From contig CANLOV010000014.1 in the NCBI GenBank assembly GCA_947492955.1, positions 1 to 64,000 on the forward strand: DNA of 64,000 bases, in the 5' to 3' direction. The position numbers were made by a program, and so were the translations under genes. Shown here piece by piece: positions 8,062 through 17,106 of the stretch. The stretch comes from an uncultured Cellulophaga sp. GTDB lineage: Bacteria > Bacteroidota > Bacteroidia > Flavobacteriales > Flavobacteriaceae. The stretch's first letter is position 1. Each line of letters opens with the position of its first letter. The notes beneath the pieces were generated by a model that did not search any database, was not told the DNA's origin, and saw only the letters and a program-made list of their open reading frames with translations.

Positions 8062-9981
8062 ATGAAACATATAATATTACTGATATTTATAATATTAGGT
8101 GCTATTTCTTGCAAAGAAAAGAGCATAGTTTTAGAAGAAGACGTTTTTGTAAAAGAAAATTACGCAAAACAAGAGGTAGCCATTAAAATGAGAGATGGAG
8201 TAAAATTGCATACTACTATTTATACTCCTAAAGATACTTCTAAAGTATATCCGATATTAATGCAAAGAACACCCTATAGCTCAAAACCATATGGGGAGGG
8301 AAAGTTTAAAAAAAATATAGGACCTAATATTCATTTAATGAAAGAAGGTAATATTATAGTGTATCAAGATGTTCGTGGTCGTTGGTTAAGCGAAGGTTCT
8401 TATGAAAATATGCGAGCCTATATTTCTAATAAAAAAACAGATAAGGATATAGATGAAAGCTCAGATACTTATGATACTATTGAATGGTTAATTAATAATG
8501 TTGCGCATAATAACGGAAAAGTAGGTATTTGGGGAATATCTTATCCGGGGTATTATTCTACTTATGCAACAGTAGATGCGCATCCAGCTTTAAAAGCAGC
8601 TTCGCCACAAGCATGTATTGGAGATTTCTTTTTTGATGATTTTCATCATAATGGAGCTTATTTATTAAGTTATTTTAGAGCAACTTCCCTTTTTGGAACT
8701 AAAAGGCCCAATGGAGACCAGCCTATTGATACAGCTTGGTATTCTTTGCCTAAATTACCTTCAGAAGATCAGTATCAATTTTTTTTAGATGCAGGACCAT
8801 TAAAAAATTTAGATTCCTTTTTTCAATATGAAATAGAAGGAAATACTAGCGTGGAAAATGATAGTTTGGTAGATGATTTTTTCTGGAATGAGTTAAAAGA
8901 ACATCCTAATTACGATGCGTTATGGAGGAGCAAAGGCTTAATTCAACATTTAAAAAATGTAAAGCCAAGTGTTGCAACTATGGTTGTAGGAGGTTGGTTT
9001 GATGCAGAAGATTTATACGGGCCTTTAGAGACCTATAAGAACATAGAAAAGTATAATAAAGAAAATTATAATACACTTGTTTTTGGTCCATGGGATCATG
9101 GTGCTTGGGCACGTAGAAAAGGAAAAAATATAGTAGGTAATTATTATTTTGGAGATTCAATTTCAGAATTTTTTCAAGAGAAAATAGAGACTAAATTTTT
9201 TAATCACTTTTTAAAAGGAAAAGGTGATCATAATAGTGGCTTACCAGAGGCTTATGTATTCGATTCTGGTTTAAAAAAATGGAAAACTTATGATAGTTGG
9301 CCTCCAAAAGAGGTAGTGAAAAAAGAGTTTTTCTTGTCTGATGAACAAATTTTAAGTGAGCAGCAAGGTGTTGAAAAAGGGATTAAATTTATTAGTGATG
9401 TAAAAAAACCTGTTCCTTATTCTGAAGATATAAAGTCTGTATTTACGCCAAGAAAATATATGACAGATGATCAACGTTTTGCAGCTCGCCGTTCAGATGT
9501 TTTAGTTTATGAAACAGAAATTATGGAACAAGATGTAACATTAGCGGGTGATATATTAGCTAAGTTAAAAGTAGCAACTACAGGAACTGCTGCAGATTGG
9601 ATTGTAAAAATTATAGATGTACACCCAGCAGATGAACCTACACATGAGCATATGCAAGAACATTTAAAAATGAGTAATTATCATATGATGGTGCGTAGTG
9701 AGGTATTACGAGGAAGGTTTAGAAATAGTTTTGTAAACCCAGAACCTTTTATACCAAATAAAAAAACAGAAGTAAATATTAAATTACAAGATGTTTTTCA
9801 TACGATTAAAAAAGGGCATAAGCTGCAGGTACAAGTGCAAAGTACTTGGTTTCCGTTAATAGATTTAAATCCACAGACTTATGTAGATAATATTTTTAAG
9901 GGAGAAGAATCAGACTTTAAAACACAAACACATACTGTATTTACAGATTCTAGTATTGAATTTTTAGTTTTAAAGCCATAG
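8062..9981 (+). CDS. CocE/NonD-family (S15-like) hydrolase, lipoprotein
   Basis: Alpha/beta hydrolase of the X-Pro dipeptidyl-peptidase S15 / cocaine-esterase family. I place the start at the ATG at 8062 rather than the GTG at 8041, because this puts a lipoprotein signal first: a basic start, a hydrophobic stretch and the lipobox A-I-S-C near residue 20. The nucleophile motif is G-I-S-Y-P-G (about residues 161-166), with a later D-H-G (P-W-D-H-G-A-W) that would supply the histidine. The C-terminal half is the jelly-roll typical of this family. It probably cleaves peptides or acylated amines in the periplasm or at the outer membrane. It stands alone between metK and the met operon; no link to methionine is evident. 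Confidence 0.85.
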   Translation: MKHIILLIFIILGAISCKEKSIVLEEDVFVKENYAKQEVAIKMRDGVKLHTTIYTPKDTSKVYPILMQRTPYSSKPYGEGKFKKNIGPNIHLMKEGNIIVYQDVRGRWLSEGSYENMRAYISNKKTDKDIDESSDTYDTIEWLINNVAHNNGKVGIWGISYPGYYSTYATVDAHPALKAASPQACIGDFFFDDFHHNGAYLLSYFRATSLFGTKRPNGDQPIDTAWYSLPKLPSEDQYQFFLDAGPLKNLDSFFQYEIEGNTSVENDSLVDDFFWNELKEHPNYDALWRSKGLIQHLKNVKPSVATMVVGGWFDAEDLYGPLETYKNIEKYNKENYNTLVFGPWDHGAWARRKGKNIVGNYYFGDSISEFFQEKIETKFFNHFLKGKGDHNSGLPEAYVFDSGLKKWKTYDSWPPKEVVKKEFFLSDEQILSEQQGVEKGIKFISDVKKPVPYSEDIKSVFTPRKYMTDDQRFAARRSDVLVYETEIMEQDVTLAGDILAKLKVATTGTAADWIVKIIDVHPADEPTHEHMQEHLKMSNYHMMVRSEVLRGRFRNSFVNPEPFIPNKKTEVNIKLQDVFHTIKKGHKLQVQVQSTWFPLIDLNPQTYVDNIFKGEESDFKTQTHTVFTDSSIEFLVLKP

Positions 9982-10051
9982 AAAATGTAGAAAAATAATG
10001 TTTTTCTTGTTTTTTATGTGTAAAAAATAGGAGTTTCAATTTTTTCGTACT

Positions 10052-10059
10052 TATATTTG
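10052..10059 (+). promoter_or_regulatory. Promoter -7 box (TATATTTG) for the met operon
   Basis: TATATTTG fits the TAnnTTTG consensus and lies 30 bases upstream of the SAM-I riboswitch P1 stem. No clear -33 TTTG is seen. Confidence 0.6.
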
Positions 10060-10088
10060 CAGTCGCAAGTTCAAACATATATTGAATA

Positions 10089-10198
10089 GTTATCAAGAAA
10101 GGTGGAGGGATTAGACCCATTGAAGCCTTAGCAACCCTCTGTCTACACAGAGAAGGTGCTAAATTCTACCAAAGTAAAATAAGCTTATGGCAGATAAC
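10089..10198 (+). promoter_or_regulatory. SAM-I (S-box) riboswitch
   Basis: P1 is a perfect GTTATC/GATAAC pair (10089-10094 with 10193-10198). Between the arms lie the conserved S-box strings AGGTGGAGGGA (from about 10100), TGAAGCCTTAGCAACC (about 10121-10136) and GAAGGTGCTAAATTC (10152-10166), all in the order of the SAM-I aptamer. It precedes metY by about 127 bases. A hairpin ACAATTG/CAATTGT (10205-10225) sits just beyond, followed by a mixed pyrimidine run. That is weak as a terminator, so control may act on transcription or translation. High SAM should shut off the operon. Confidence 0.93.
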
Positions 10199-10325
10199 GA
10201 AAAAACAATTGCTGTAAACAATTGTACTTTCTTCTTCATAACTTTTTGATTTTTTTTATACTGCAAATATTTGTAGTGTGCTGTTTAGCTTTTTTAATTA
10301 TTAATTTTAGAAAAAAACAAAAATC

Positions 10326-11600
10326 ATGAGTGATCAAAAAATTTCAACAAATGCTTTGCATGCAGGGCACGACACAACTTTAACAGGAGGAACAAGAGCT
10401 GTACCAATTTACCAAACCTCTTCCTATGTTTTTAATGATACAGATCATGCAGCGAACTTATTTTCATTAAAAGAACTAGGATTTATTTACACACGTTTAA
10501 ATAACCCTACGAATCAAATATTACAAGATAGACTAGCGGCTATAGAAGGTGGTGTAGGAGCAGTTGTATTTGCATCGGGAACTTCTGCTATTGCAACAGG
10601 TTTAATGACTTTATTAAAAGCAGGTGATCATATTGTGGCTTCTAGTAGTTTGTATGGAGGTACATTTACATTATTGAATGTAACTTTACCAAGATTAGGA
10701 ATTACAACTACGTTTGTAGATGCCTCTAACCCAGAAGAGTTTAAAGCAGCCGTACAAGATAATACACGCGCTTTCTTTGTGGAGTCTTTAGGAAATCCAA
10801 AGTTAGATGTATTAGATTTAGAAGCTATTGCTGCACATGCTAAAGCTGCTGAGGTACCTTTTATTGTAGATAATACGGTAGCATCACCAGCATTATTAAA
10901 TCCTATTAAACATGGAGCGAATCTAGTAATCCATTCTTTAACAAAATATATAGGAGGGCAAGGGAATTCTTTAGGAGGAGCAATTATAGATGCAGGAACA
11001 TTTAATTGGGCAAATGGTAAATTTCCAGAGTTTACAGAGCCTAGTGCAGGTTACCACGGATTAGTGTATCATGATGCCTTAGGAGCTGCGGCATTTACTT
11101 TTAAGTTAATATTAGAAGGTTTACGAGATTTTGGTGGGGCATTAAGTCCATACAATGCTTTTCAAATTATTCAAGGATTAGAAACTTTATCGGTTAGGAT
11201 TAAGCAACATAGTGCAAATGCATTAGAATTAGCACAATGGTTAGAAAGTAAAGAAGAAGTTGCATGGGTAAACTATCCAGGTTTAGCCAGTAGTAAGTAC
11301 AATACTTTGGCAAAAAAATATTTGCCTAACGGACAAAGTGGTTTGGTAACTTTTGGATTAAAAGGCGGTTTCGATGCTGCTAAGAAGGTAACAGATGCTA
11401 CTAAAATATTCTCTTTACTGGCAAATATAGGAGATACCAAATCTTTAATTATTCACCCGGCAAGTACAACGCATCAGCAATTAACAGTAGAGCAACAAGC
11501 ATCTGCTGGTGTAACACAAGATTTAATTCGTTTGTCTGTTGGTTTAGAAGATATAGAAGATTTAAAATCAGATTTAGAAGCAGCTTTTAAAGCACTTTAG
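10326..11600 (+). CDS. metY: O-acetylhomoserine sulfhydrylase (aminocarboxypropyltransferase)
   Basis: PLP enzyme that joins O-acetylhomoserine with sulfide to give homocysteine directly. The 424 residues have the Cys/Met-metabolism family layout, with G-F-I-Y-T-R-L-N-N-P-T near 52-62, S-S-L-Y-G-G-T near 107-113, and S-L-T-K-Y-I-G-G, where Lys207 carries PLP. The length and the S-L-T-K-Y-I-G-G-x-G block distinguish MetY from the shorter cystathionine synthases. First gene of the operon under the SAM-I riboswitch; the MetX-AK-HSD fusion follows 46 bp later and would make its substrate. Confidence 0.95.
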   Translation: MSDQKISTNALHAGHDTTLTGGTRAVPIYQTSSYVFNDTDHAANLFSLKELGFIYTRLNNPTNQILQDRLAAIEGGVGAVVFASGTSAIATGLMTLLKAGDHIVASSSLYGGTFTLLNVTLPRLGITTTFVDASNPEEFKAAVQDNTRAFFVESLGNPKLDVLDLEAIAAHAKAAEVPFIVDNTVASPALLNPIKHGANLVIHSLTKYIGGQGNSLGGAIIDAGTFNWANGKFPEFTEPSAGYHGLVYHDALGAAAFTFKLILEGLRDFGGALSPYNAFQIIQGLETLSVRIKQHSANALELAQWLESKEEVAWVNYPGLASSKYNTLAKKYLPNGQSGLVTFGLKGGFDAAKKVTDATKIFSLLANIGDTKSLIIHPASTTHQQLTVEQQASAGVTQDLIRLSVGLEDIEDLKSDLEAAFKAL

Positions 11601-11646
11601 TAAGTAGTTATTTAAATACTTTACAGAATTAATATAGAATAGGATT

Positions 11647-14600
11647 ATGCTACATCATTTAAAAATAAATAATTATACCAATCATGGAGGTACAACTCAA
11701 GATCTAGAGTTGTCTTATCAACTGTTTGGTCCTAAACTGCATACAGCACCTATAGTATTGGTGAACCATGCACTTACAGGAAATTCTGATGTAGCAGGAG
11801 AAAACGGATGGTGGTCAGCACTAATCGGAGATGGTAAATGTATAGATACTCAAAAATATACGATTCTTTGTTTTGATGTTCCAGGTAATGGTCATGATGG
11901 TTTTGTAATCGATAATTATAAAGATTTTGTTGCTCAGGATATAGCAAAAGTATTTTTGTTAGGTCTAGAGCAGCTTTCAATTCAAAAGGTTTTTGCACTT
12001 ATAGGAGGTTCTATGGGTGGTGGTATTGCTTGGGAAATGGTAGCGTTACAACCTAATTTAGCGGAGAACTTAATACCTGTAGCATCAGATTGGAAATCAA
12101 CAGATTGGTTAATTGCCAATTGTCAAATTCAGGAACAGTTTTTAATAAATTCTAAACAACCTGTTCATGATGCACGTATGCATGCTATGTTGTGTTACCG
12201 TACTCCAGAATCTTTTAAAGAACGTTTTAAGCGAAGTACAAACGAAGAATTACAAGTTTTTAATGTAGAAAGCTGGTTAACACATCATGGAAAAAAGTTA
12301 CAAGAAAGGTTTCAGCTTTCGGCGTATAAATTAATGAATCAGTTGTTAAAGACTATTGATATTACAAGAGGTAATAAAGATGCTTTTAACAGTATAGAAA
12401 AGAGTGCCACCAAAATACATATTATCGGTGTAGATTCAGATTTGTTTTTTACGGCAAAAGAGAATAAAGATACTTTTAAACAGTTGGCGCAAGTAAACAG
12501 TAATGTAACCTACGGAGAAATTAGGTCATTACACGGGCATGATGCTTTTTTAATAGAGTTTCAGCAAATGGAACAATTGTTAAAAGGGATTTTTGACCAA
12601 CAAGGCAAGAGTAAACGTGTAAAGGTTTTAAAATTTGGAGGTAAATCTTTAGCCAATGGAGATGGCTTAAACCGTGTGTTAGATATTATAACTACTAAAG
12701 TTAAAGGCGGGGAAAATATAGCGGTTGTTTTATCGGCAAGAGAGAAAGCAACCAACCAATTAGAAGGTATTTTAAAGAAAGCAGCACAAGGTAAAACGTA
12801 TACTAAAGATTTTGATGCTTTTAAAAAATACCAACAATCTAATATAGATGTTGAGTTATCTCAAGAGTTTTTAGATTTAGAAAAGTTGTTCGAAGGGGTT
12901 TCTCTTTTAGGAGATTATAGTGCAAAAATTAAAGACCAGGTTTTAGCCTATGGAGAGTTAATTTCGGCAAAGGTAGTTGTAAAATTACTGGGAGCCCAAG
13001 AAGTTAAAGCTAAATTAATAGATGCCAGAGATATTATAAAAACAGATGCAAGTTTTGGTGATGCTCAGGTTTTAGAAGCAATTTCTAAAGAAAATGTATT
13101 GTCCGAGATAGCAAAGTTGGCAACTAATGTGGTACCTGTTGTTACTGGTTTTATAGCATCAAATAGAGATAATGAAACAACTACTTTAGGTAGAAACGGA
13201 AGTAATTATACGGCAGCTTTGGTGGCAAACTTTTTAGATGCGGCTGAATTACAAAATTATACACATGTAGATGGTATTTATACCGCAAATCCAGATTATG
13301 TGGCAGATGCTAAAAAGATAGAAGAGTTATCATATGCAGAAGCTAATGAGCTTGCGAATTTAGGGGCAACAATTTTACATGCAAAAACAATAATTCCGTT
13401 AATAGAAAAGAATATCCCATTAAGGATATTAAATACTTTTAATAACGATGCAGAAGGAACATTAATAAGCGCTAAAACCAATAAGGAAGGAATAAAGTCT
13501 CTTTCTGTAATGGAAGATGTAGCACTTATTAATTTTGAAGGACGTGGCTTATTAGGGAAAGTTGGTGTAGATGCGCGTGTATTTAAAGCACTTAGCGCTA
13601 ATAATATTAGTGTTAATATTATATCTCAAGGCTCTTCTGAGCGTGGTCTTGGCTTTGTAGTAGATGCTCAAGATGCTTTAAAAGCGAAACAAGTATTAAC
13701 AGAAGAGTTTAGTACCGATTTTGAGACTAAAGATGTAAACATGATTACTGTTATCGATGACGTTTCGGTAATTTCAATAGTTGGTCAAGATTTAAGTTCG
13801 TTCCATAAGCCCTTTAATGCGTTAATAAAAAACCAAATAATTCCTTTACTATTTAATAATACGGTAACAGGAAAAAATGTGAGTTTGGTGGTAAAAAGAG
13901 TAGACCTATATAAAGCATTAAATGTAATGCATGGTCAGGTCTTTGGAATTAGTAAGAAAGTAAATATTGCTGTATTTGGACATGGAAATGTTGGAGGTAC
14001 ATTAATAAGTCAGCTACTAAAATCGGCTAAAGCTATAGAAGAACGTAAAGGAATTCAGCTAAATGTTTTTGCTGTTGCTAATTCTAAAAAAGTAATACTA
14101 AATAAAAAAGGAGTTACAAAAAAGTGGGAAAGTAATTTTGATGAAAAAGGAATTACATATTCGCCGCGAACCATTTTTGATTATGTAAAGAAGCATCATT
14201 TAGAAAATTTAATAGCAGTAGATAATACCGCTAGTCAAGAATTTGTTTTAAGTTATTTCGATTTAATAGCAAATGGTTTTGATATTGTATCGTCTAATAA
14301 AATAGCGAATACGCTAGATTTTGAGTTCTATAGTAAACTACGTTCAGAATTAACTAAAAATCAAAAGCAATATTTGTATGAAACTAATGTTGGAGCTGGT
14401 TTACCATTGATAGATACAATTAAGTTACTGCATTTATCAGGAGAAAATATTACACAAATAAAAGGAGTGTTTTCGGGGTCTTTAAGTTATATTTTTAATA
14501 CGTTTTCTGAAGTTGATAGGCCTTTTTCTGCTATTTTAAAAGAAGCTATGGATAAAGGTTTTACAGAGCCAGATGCTCGTGAAGATTTATCGGGGAATGA

Positions 14601-15030
14601 TGTAGGTCGTAAATTATTGATATTAGCAAGAGAATTAGATTTAAGAAATGAACTAGAAGATGTTCAGATAGAGAATTTAATACCAAAAGAATTGCAAAAA
14701 GGAACTGTTGATGCATTTTTAAGCAAATTAGAAGTGTTAGATGAGGTTTTTGAAAAAATAAAAGCAGCACAAAAACCAAATCATGTATTGCGTTATGTAG
14801 GCGATTTGTCTGGAGATTTGCAAAAAGAAATAGGAAATTTAGAAGTAAAATTAATATCTGTTCCTAAAGAAAGTGCTTTAGGACAAGTAAAAGGCTCAGA
14901 TTCTATTATAGAAATATACACAGAATCTTACGGAGAAAAGCCTTTAGTTATTCAAGGAGCAGGAGCAGGAGCAGCAGTAACGGCAAGAGGCGTTTTTGGA
15001 GATATATTAAGAATTGTAGAAAAAGGATAA
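11647..15030 (+). CDS. thrA: Fused homoserine O-acetyltransferase-aspartate kinase-homoserine dehydrogenase
   Basis: A single 1127-residue frame with three enzymes. Residues 1-320 are a MetX-type alpha/beta hydrolase: G-G-S-M-G-G with nucleophile Ser122, an Asp near 263-265 (G-V-D-S-D), and H-G-H-D at 296-299. Residues about 325-620 are aspartate kinase (V-L-K-F-G-G-K-S at 327-334; T-T-L-G-R-N-G-S-N-Y at 512-521), followed by ACT-type regulatory repeats (about 620-765). Residues about 771-1127 are homoserine dehydrogenase, with a Rossmann G-H-G-N-V-G-G at 778-784. It would take aspartate to aspartyl phosphate, aspartate semialdehyde to homoserine, and then acetylate homoserine. No stop or frameshift is seen across the joins, so it is a true fusion. 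Feedback by threonine is possible, but the response is unknown. Confidence 0.94.
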   Translation: MLHHLKINNYTNHGGTTQDLELSYQLFGPKLHTAPIVLVNHALTGNSDVAGENGWWSALIGDGKCIDTQKYTILCFDVPGNGHDGFVIDNYKDFVAQDIAKVFLLGLEQLSIQKVFALIGGSMGGGIAWEMVALQPNLAENLIPVASDWKSTDWLIANCQIQEQFLINSKQPVHDARMHAMLCYRTPESFKERFKRSTNEELQVFNVESWLTHHGKKLQERFQLSAYKLMNQLLKTIDITRGNKDAFNSIEKSATKIHIIGVDSDLFFTAKENKDTFKQLAQVNSNVTYGEIRSLHGHDAFLIEFQQMEQLLKGIFDQQGKSKRVKVLKFGGKSLANGDGLNRVLDIITTKVKGGENIAVVLSAREKATNQLEGILKKAAQGKTYTKDFDAFKKYQQSNIDVELSQEFLDLEKLFEGVSLLGDYSAKIKDQVLAYGELISAKVVVKLLGAQEVKAKLIDARDIIKTDASFGDAQVLEAISKENVLSEIAKLATNVVPVVTGFIASNRDNETTTLGRNGSNYTAALVANFLDAAELQNYTHVDGIYTANPDYVADAKKIEELSYAEANELANLGATILHAKTIIPLIEKNIPLRILNTFNNDAEGTLISAKTNKEGIKSLSVMEDVALINFEGRGLLGKVGVDARVFKALSANNISVNIISQGSSERGLGFVVDAQDALKAKQVLTEEFSTDFETKDVNMITVIDDVSVISIVGQDLSSFHKPFNALIKNQIIPLLFNNTVTGKNVSLVVKRVDLYKALNVMHGQVFGISKKVNIAVFGHGNVGGTLISQLLKSAKAIEERKGIQLNVFAVANSKKVILNKKGVTKKWESNFDEKGITYSPRTIFDYVKKHHLENLIAVDNTASQEFVLSYFDLIANGFDIVSSNKIANTLDFEFYSKLRSELTKNQKQYLYETNVGAGLPLIDTIKLLHLSGENITQIKGVFSGSLSYIFNTFSEVDRPFSAILKEAMDKGFTEPDAREDLSGNDVGRKLLILARELDLRNELEDVQIENLIPKELQKGTVDAFLSKLEVLDEVFEKIKAAQKPNHVLRYVGDLSGDLQKEIGNLEVKLISVPKESALGQVKGSDSIIEIYTESYGEKPLVIQGAGAGAAVTARGVFGDILRIVEKG

Positions 15031-15059
15031 TTTAAGTAAGAAATAAGGATAGAATTATA

Positions 15060-16229
15060 ATGAAGAAGAAATATAATTTTGAGACGGAAGCAGTAAGAAC
15101 ACAAACAGAGCGCACACAATTTTTAGAGCACTCAACACCTTTATACTTAACCTCTAGTTTTGTGTTTGAGGATGCAGAAGATATGAGGTCGGGGTTTGCA
15201 GAAGAAAAGGAGAGGAATCTATATTCTAGATACTCAAACCCTAATTCAACGGAGTTTATAGAAAAAGTATGTAAAATGGAAGGCGCAGAAGCTGGTTTTG
15301 CTTTTGCTTCGGGTATGGCAGCAGTTTTTTCAACTTTTGCAGCATTGGTAGATAGTGGAGACCATATTGTATCTGCACGTAATATATTTGGTTCTACCCA
15401 TACTTTGTTTACACAGTTTTTGCCAAAATGGAATGTAACTACTAGTTATTTTAAGATAGATGAGTTAGATACCATAGAAGCTTTAATAACTCCTAAAACA
15501 AAAATTATATACGCAGAATCTCCTACCAATCCAGGAGTAGATGTACTAGATTTAGAGGTAATAGGAAAAATAGCAAAAAAGCATAATCTAATATTTATTA
15601 TAGATAATTGTTTTGCTTCTCCATATTTACAACAACCTATAAAGTTTGGAGCAGATTTGGTTATTCATTCGGGAACTAAGTTAATGGACGGACAAGGAAG
15701 AGTGTTAGCGGGTATTACAGTTGGAAGTAGTGAGTTAATGGATAAGGTATATCGTTTTTCTAGAATTACTGGGCCTGCATTATCACCTTTTAACTCATGG
15801 GTAATTTCTAAAAGTTTAGAAACATTAGCACTACGTGTAGATAGGCATTGTGAAAATGCTTTAAAAGTTGCTGAATTTTTAGAGGGGCATGATAAAGTAA
15901 GTTGGGTAAAATATCCTTTTCTAAAGTCGCACCCACAATACGAGATAGCAAAAAAGCAAATGAAAGCAGGGGGTAGTATTGTTGCTTTTGAGGTAAAAGG
16001 AGGAATAGATGCTGGACGTAAGTTTTTTGATAGTATAAAATTATTGTCCCTATCGGCAAACTTAGGAGATTCTAGAAGTATTGTTACGCACCCGGCTTCT
16101 ACAACACATAGTAAATTATCTACTGAGGATAGATTGTCTTGCGGAATTACAGATGGTATGGTGCGTGTTTCTGTAGGTTTAGAGCATGCAGATGATATTA
16201 TTGCAGATATAGCACAAGCTTTGGAGTAG
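15060..16229 (+). CDS. Cys/Met-metabolism trans-sulfuration PLP enzyme
   Basis: A second PLP enzyme of the cystathionine gamma-synthase / O-succinylhomoserine sulfhydrylase group (389 residues). Visible blocks are Y-S-R-Y-S-N-P near 55-61, D-N-C-F-A-S-P near 182-188 and H-S-G-T-K with Lys207 as the PLP lysine. The H-S-G-T-K-L-M-D-G-Q-G-R sequence resembles MetZ-type sulfhydrylases, so MetZ or a cystathionine synthase are both reasonable. It starts 29 bp after the thrA fusion and is the last gene of the SAM-I-controlled operon. With metY, the operon carries two possible routes from acylhomoserine to homocysteine. Confidence 0.88.
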   Translation: MKKKYNFETEAVRTQTERTQFLEHSTPLYLTSSFVFEDAEDMRSGFAEEKERNLYSRYSNPNSTEFIEKVCKMEGAEAGFAFASGMAAVFSTFAALVDSGDHIVSARNIFGSTHTLFTQFLPKWNVTTSYFKIDELDTIEALITPKTKIIYAESPTNPGVDVLDLEVIGKIAKKHNLIFIIDNCFASPYLQQPIKFGADLVIHSGTKLMDGQGRVLAGITVGSSELMDKVYRFSRITGPALSPFNSWVISKSLETLALRVDRHCENALKVAEFLEGHDKVSWVKYPFLKSHPQYEIAKKQMKAGGSIVAFEVKGGIDAGRKFFDSIKLLSLSANLGDSRSIVTHPASTTHSKLSTEDRLSCGITDGMVRVSVGLEHADDIIADIAQALE

Positions 16230-16252
16230 AAGTGTAATATTATAATTTAGGA

Positions 16253-16289
16253 AGAGGTGTTTGAATATTTTTAAACACCTCTTTTTTTG
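16253..16289 (+). terminator. Intrinsic terminator of the met operon
   Basis: A perfect 10-bp stem AGAGGTGTTT/AAACACCTCT (16253-16262 with 16273-16282) is followed directly by a run of Ts. Confidence 0.9.
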
Positions 16290-16377
16290 TTTAAAATAGC
16301 TTGTTTATAGGTTAGATTGTAACAAAAAATATACAGAATCGTCATAAAATCAACAATCAATCTAAATAACAAACATT

Positions 16378-17070
16378 ATGATAAATTCTAATAAAGGAAA
16401 AGGTAGGTTAGCTGGTTTTATTTTTTTTATTCTTGCTATTACAGGCATATTTGCTCATTTTTTTGTGCGTCAGAAGCTTTTTATTCCTGGGGATACAGCT
16501 GGCACAGCTCAAAACATTATTGATAATCAGTGGCTTTTTAGATTAGGTTTTGTAAGCGATTTAATAATGTCTGTATCTTTCTTCTTTTATACATTTATAT
16601 TGTATATAATTTTTAAATCTGTAAGTAAAAATATATCCTTGTTAATGCTTTTGTGTACAGTTATATCTGTTGCTATGTACTGTCAAAATATGTTAAATCA
16701 ATTTTCGGGATTAGATTTACTAGTTAATACCGGATTATCAGAAGCATTTAGTGCAGACCAATTACAAAAACTATCTACTTTTTATTATAGTATGCATAGT
16801 AATGGGTATTTAATAAATCAAATATTTTATGGAATGTATTTATTTCCCTTAGGTTATATGATTTATACTTCGCGCTTGGTGCCAAGAATAATAGGAGTGT
16901 TTTTAATGCTAGGCTGTATAGGGGATTTAATAGATTTTGTAGTATATTTTTTATTTCCAGATACTACATCTGTTTTTTTACAAAATATAACTATACCAGC
17001 GGATATTGGAGAAATTTCATTCTGTTTATGGTTAATGATAATGGGAGTAAAAGAATACAAAACAAATTAA
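16378..17070 (+). CDS. DUF4386-family membrane protein
   Basis: A 230-residue integral membrane protein with about six hydrophobic segments, starting near residue 10. The R-L-A-G-F-I-F start, the Q-N-I-I-D-N-Q-W-L-F-R-L-G-F region near 45-57 and the F-Y-G-M-Y-L-F-P-L-G-Y block near 150 fit the DUF4386 family, common in Bacteroidota and without a known function. It stands alone between the met-operon terminator and a convergent secreted glycosidase-like gene. No catalytic motif is visible. Confidence 0.8.
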   Translation: MINSNKGKGRLAGFIFFILAITGIFAHFFVRQKLFIPGDTAGTAQNIIDNQWLFRLGFVSDLIMSVSFFFYTFILYIIFKSVSKNISLLMLLCTVISVAMYCQNMLNQFSGLDLLVNTGLSEAFSADQLQKLSTFYYSMHSNGYLINQIFYGMYLFPLGYMIYTSRLVPRIIGVFLMLGCIGDLIDFVVYFLFPDTTSVFLQNITIPADIGEISFCLWLMIMGVKEYKTN

Positions 17071-17106
17071 TCTGTTCTGTATTCTTTTTAAACTAGAAAT
17101 AAATTT

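Noticed and set aside
10205-10225. Hairpin after the SAM-I riboswitch as a strong intrinsic terminator
   Set aside because: The 7-bp AT-rich stem is followed by mixed pyrimidines and not a clean T run; I list it only as a weak part of the riboswitch control region.
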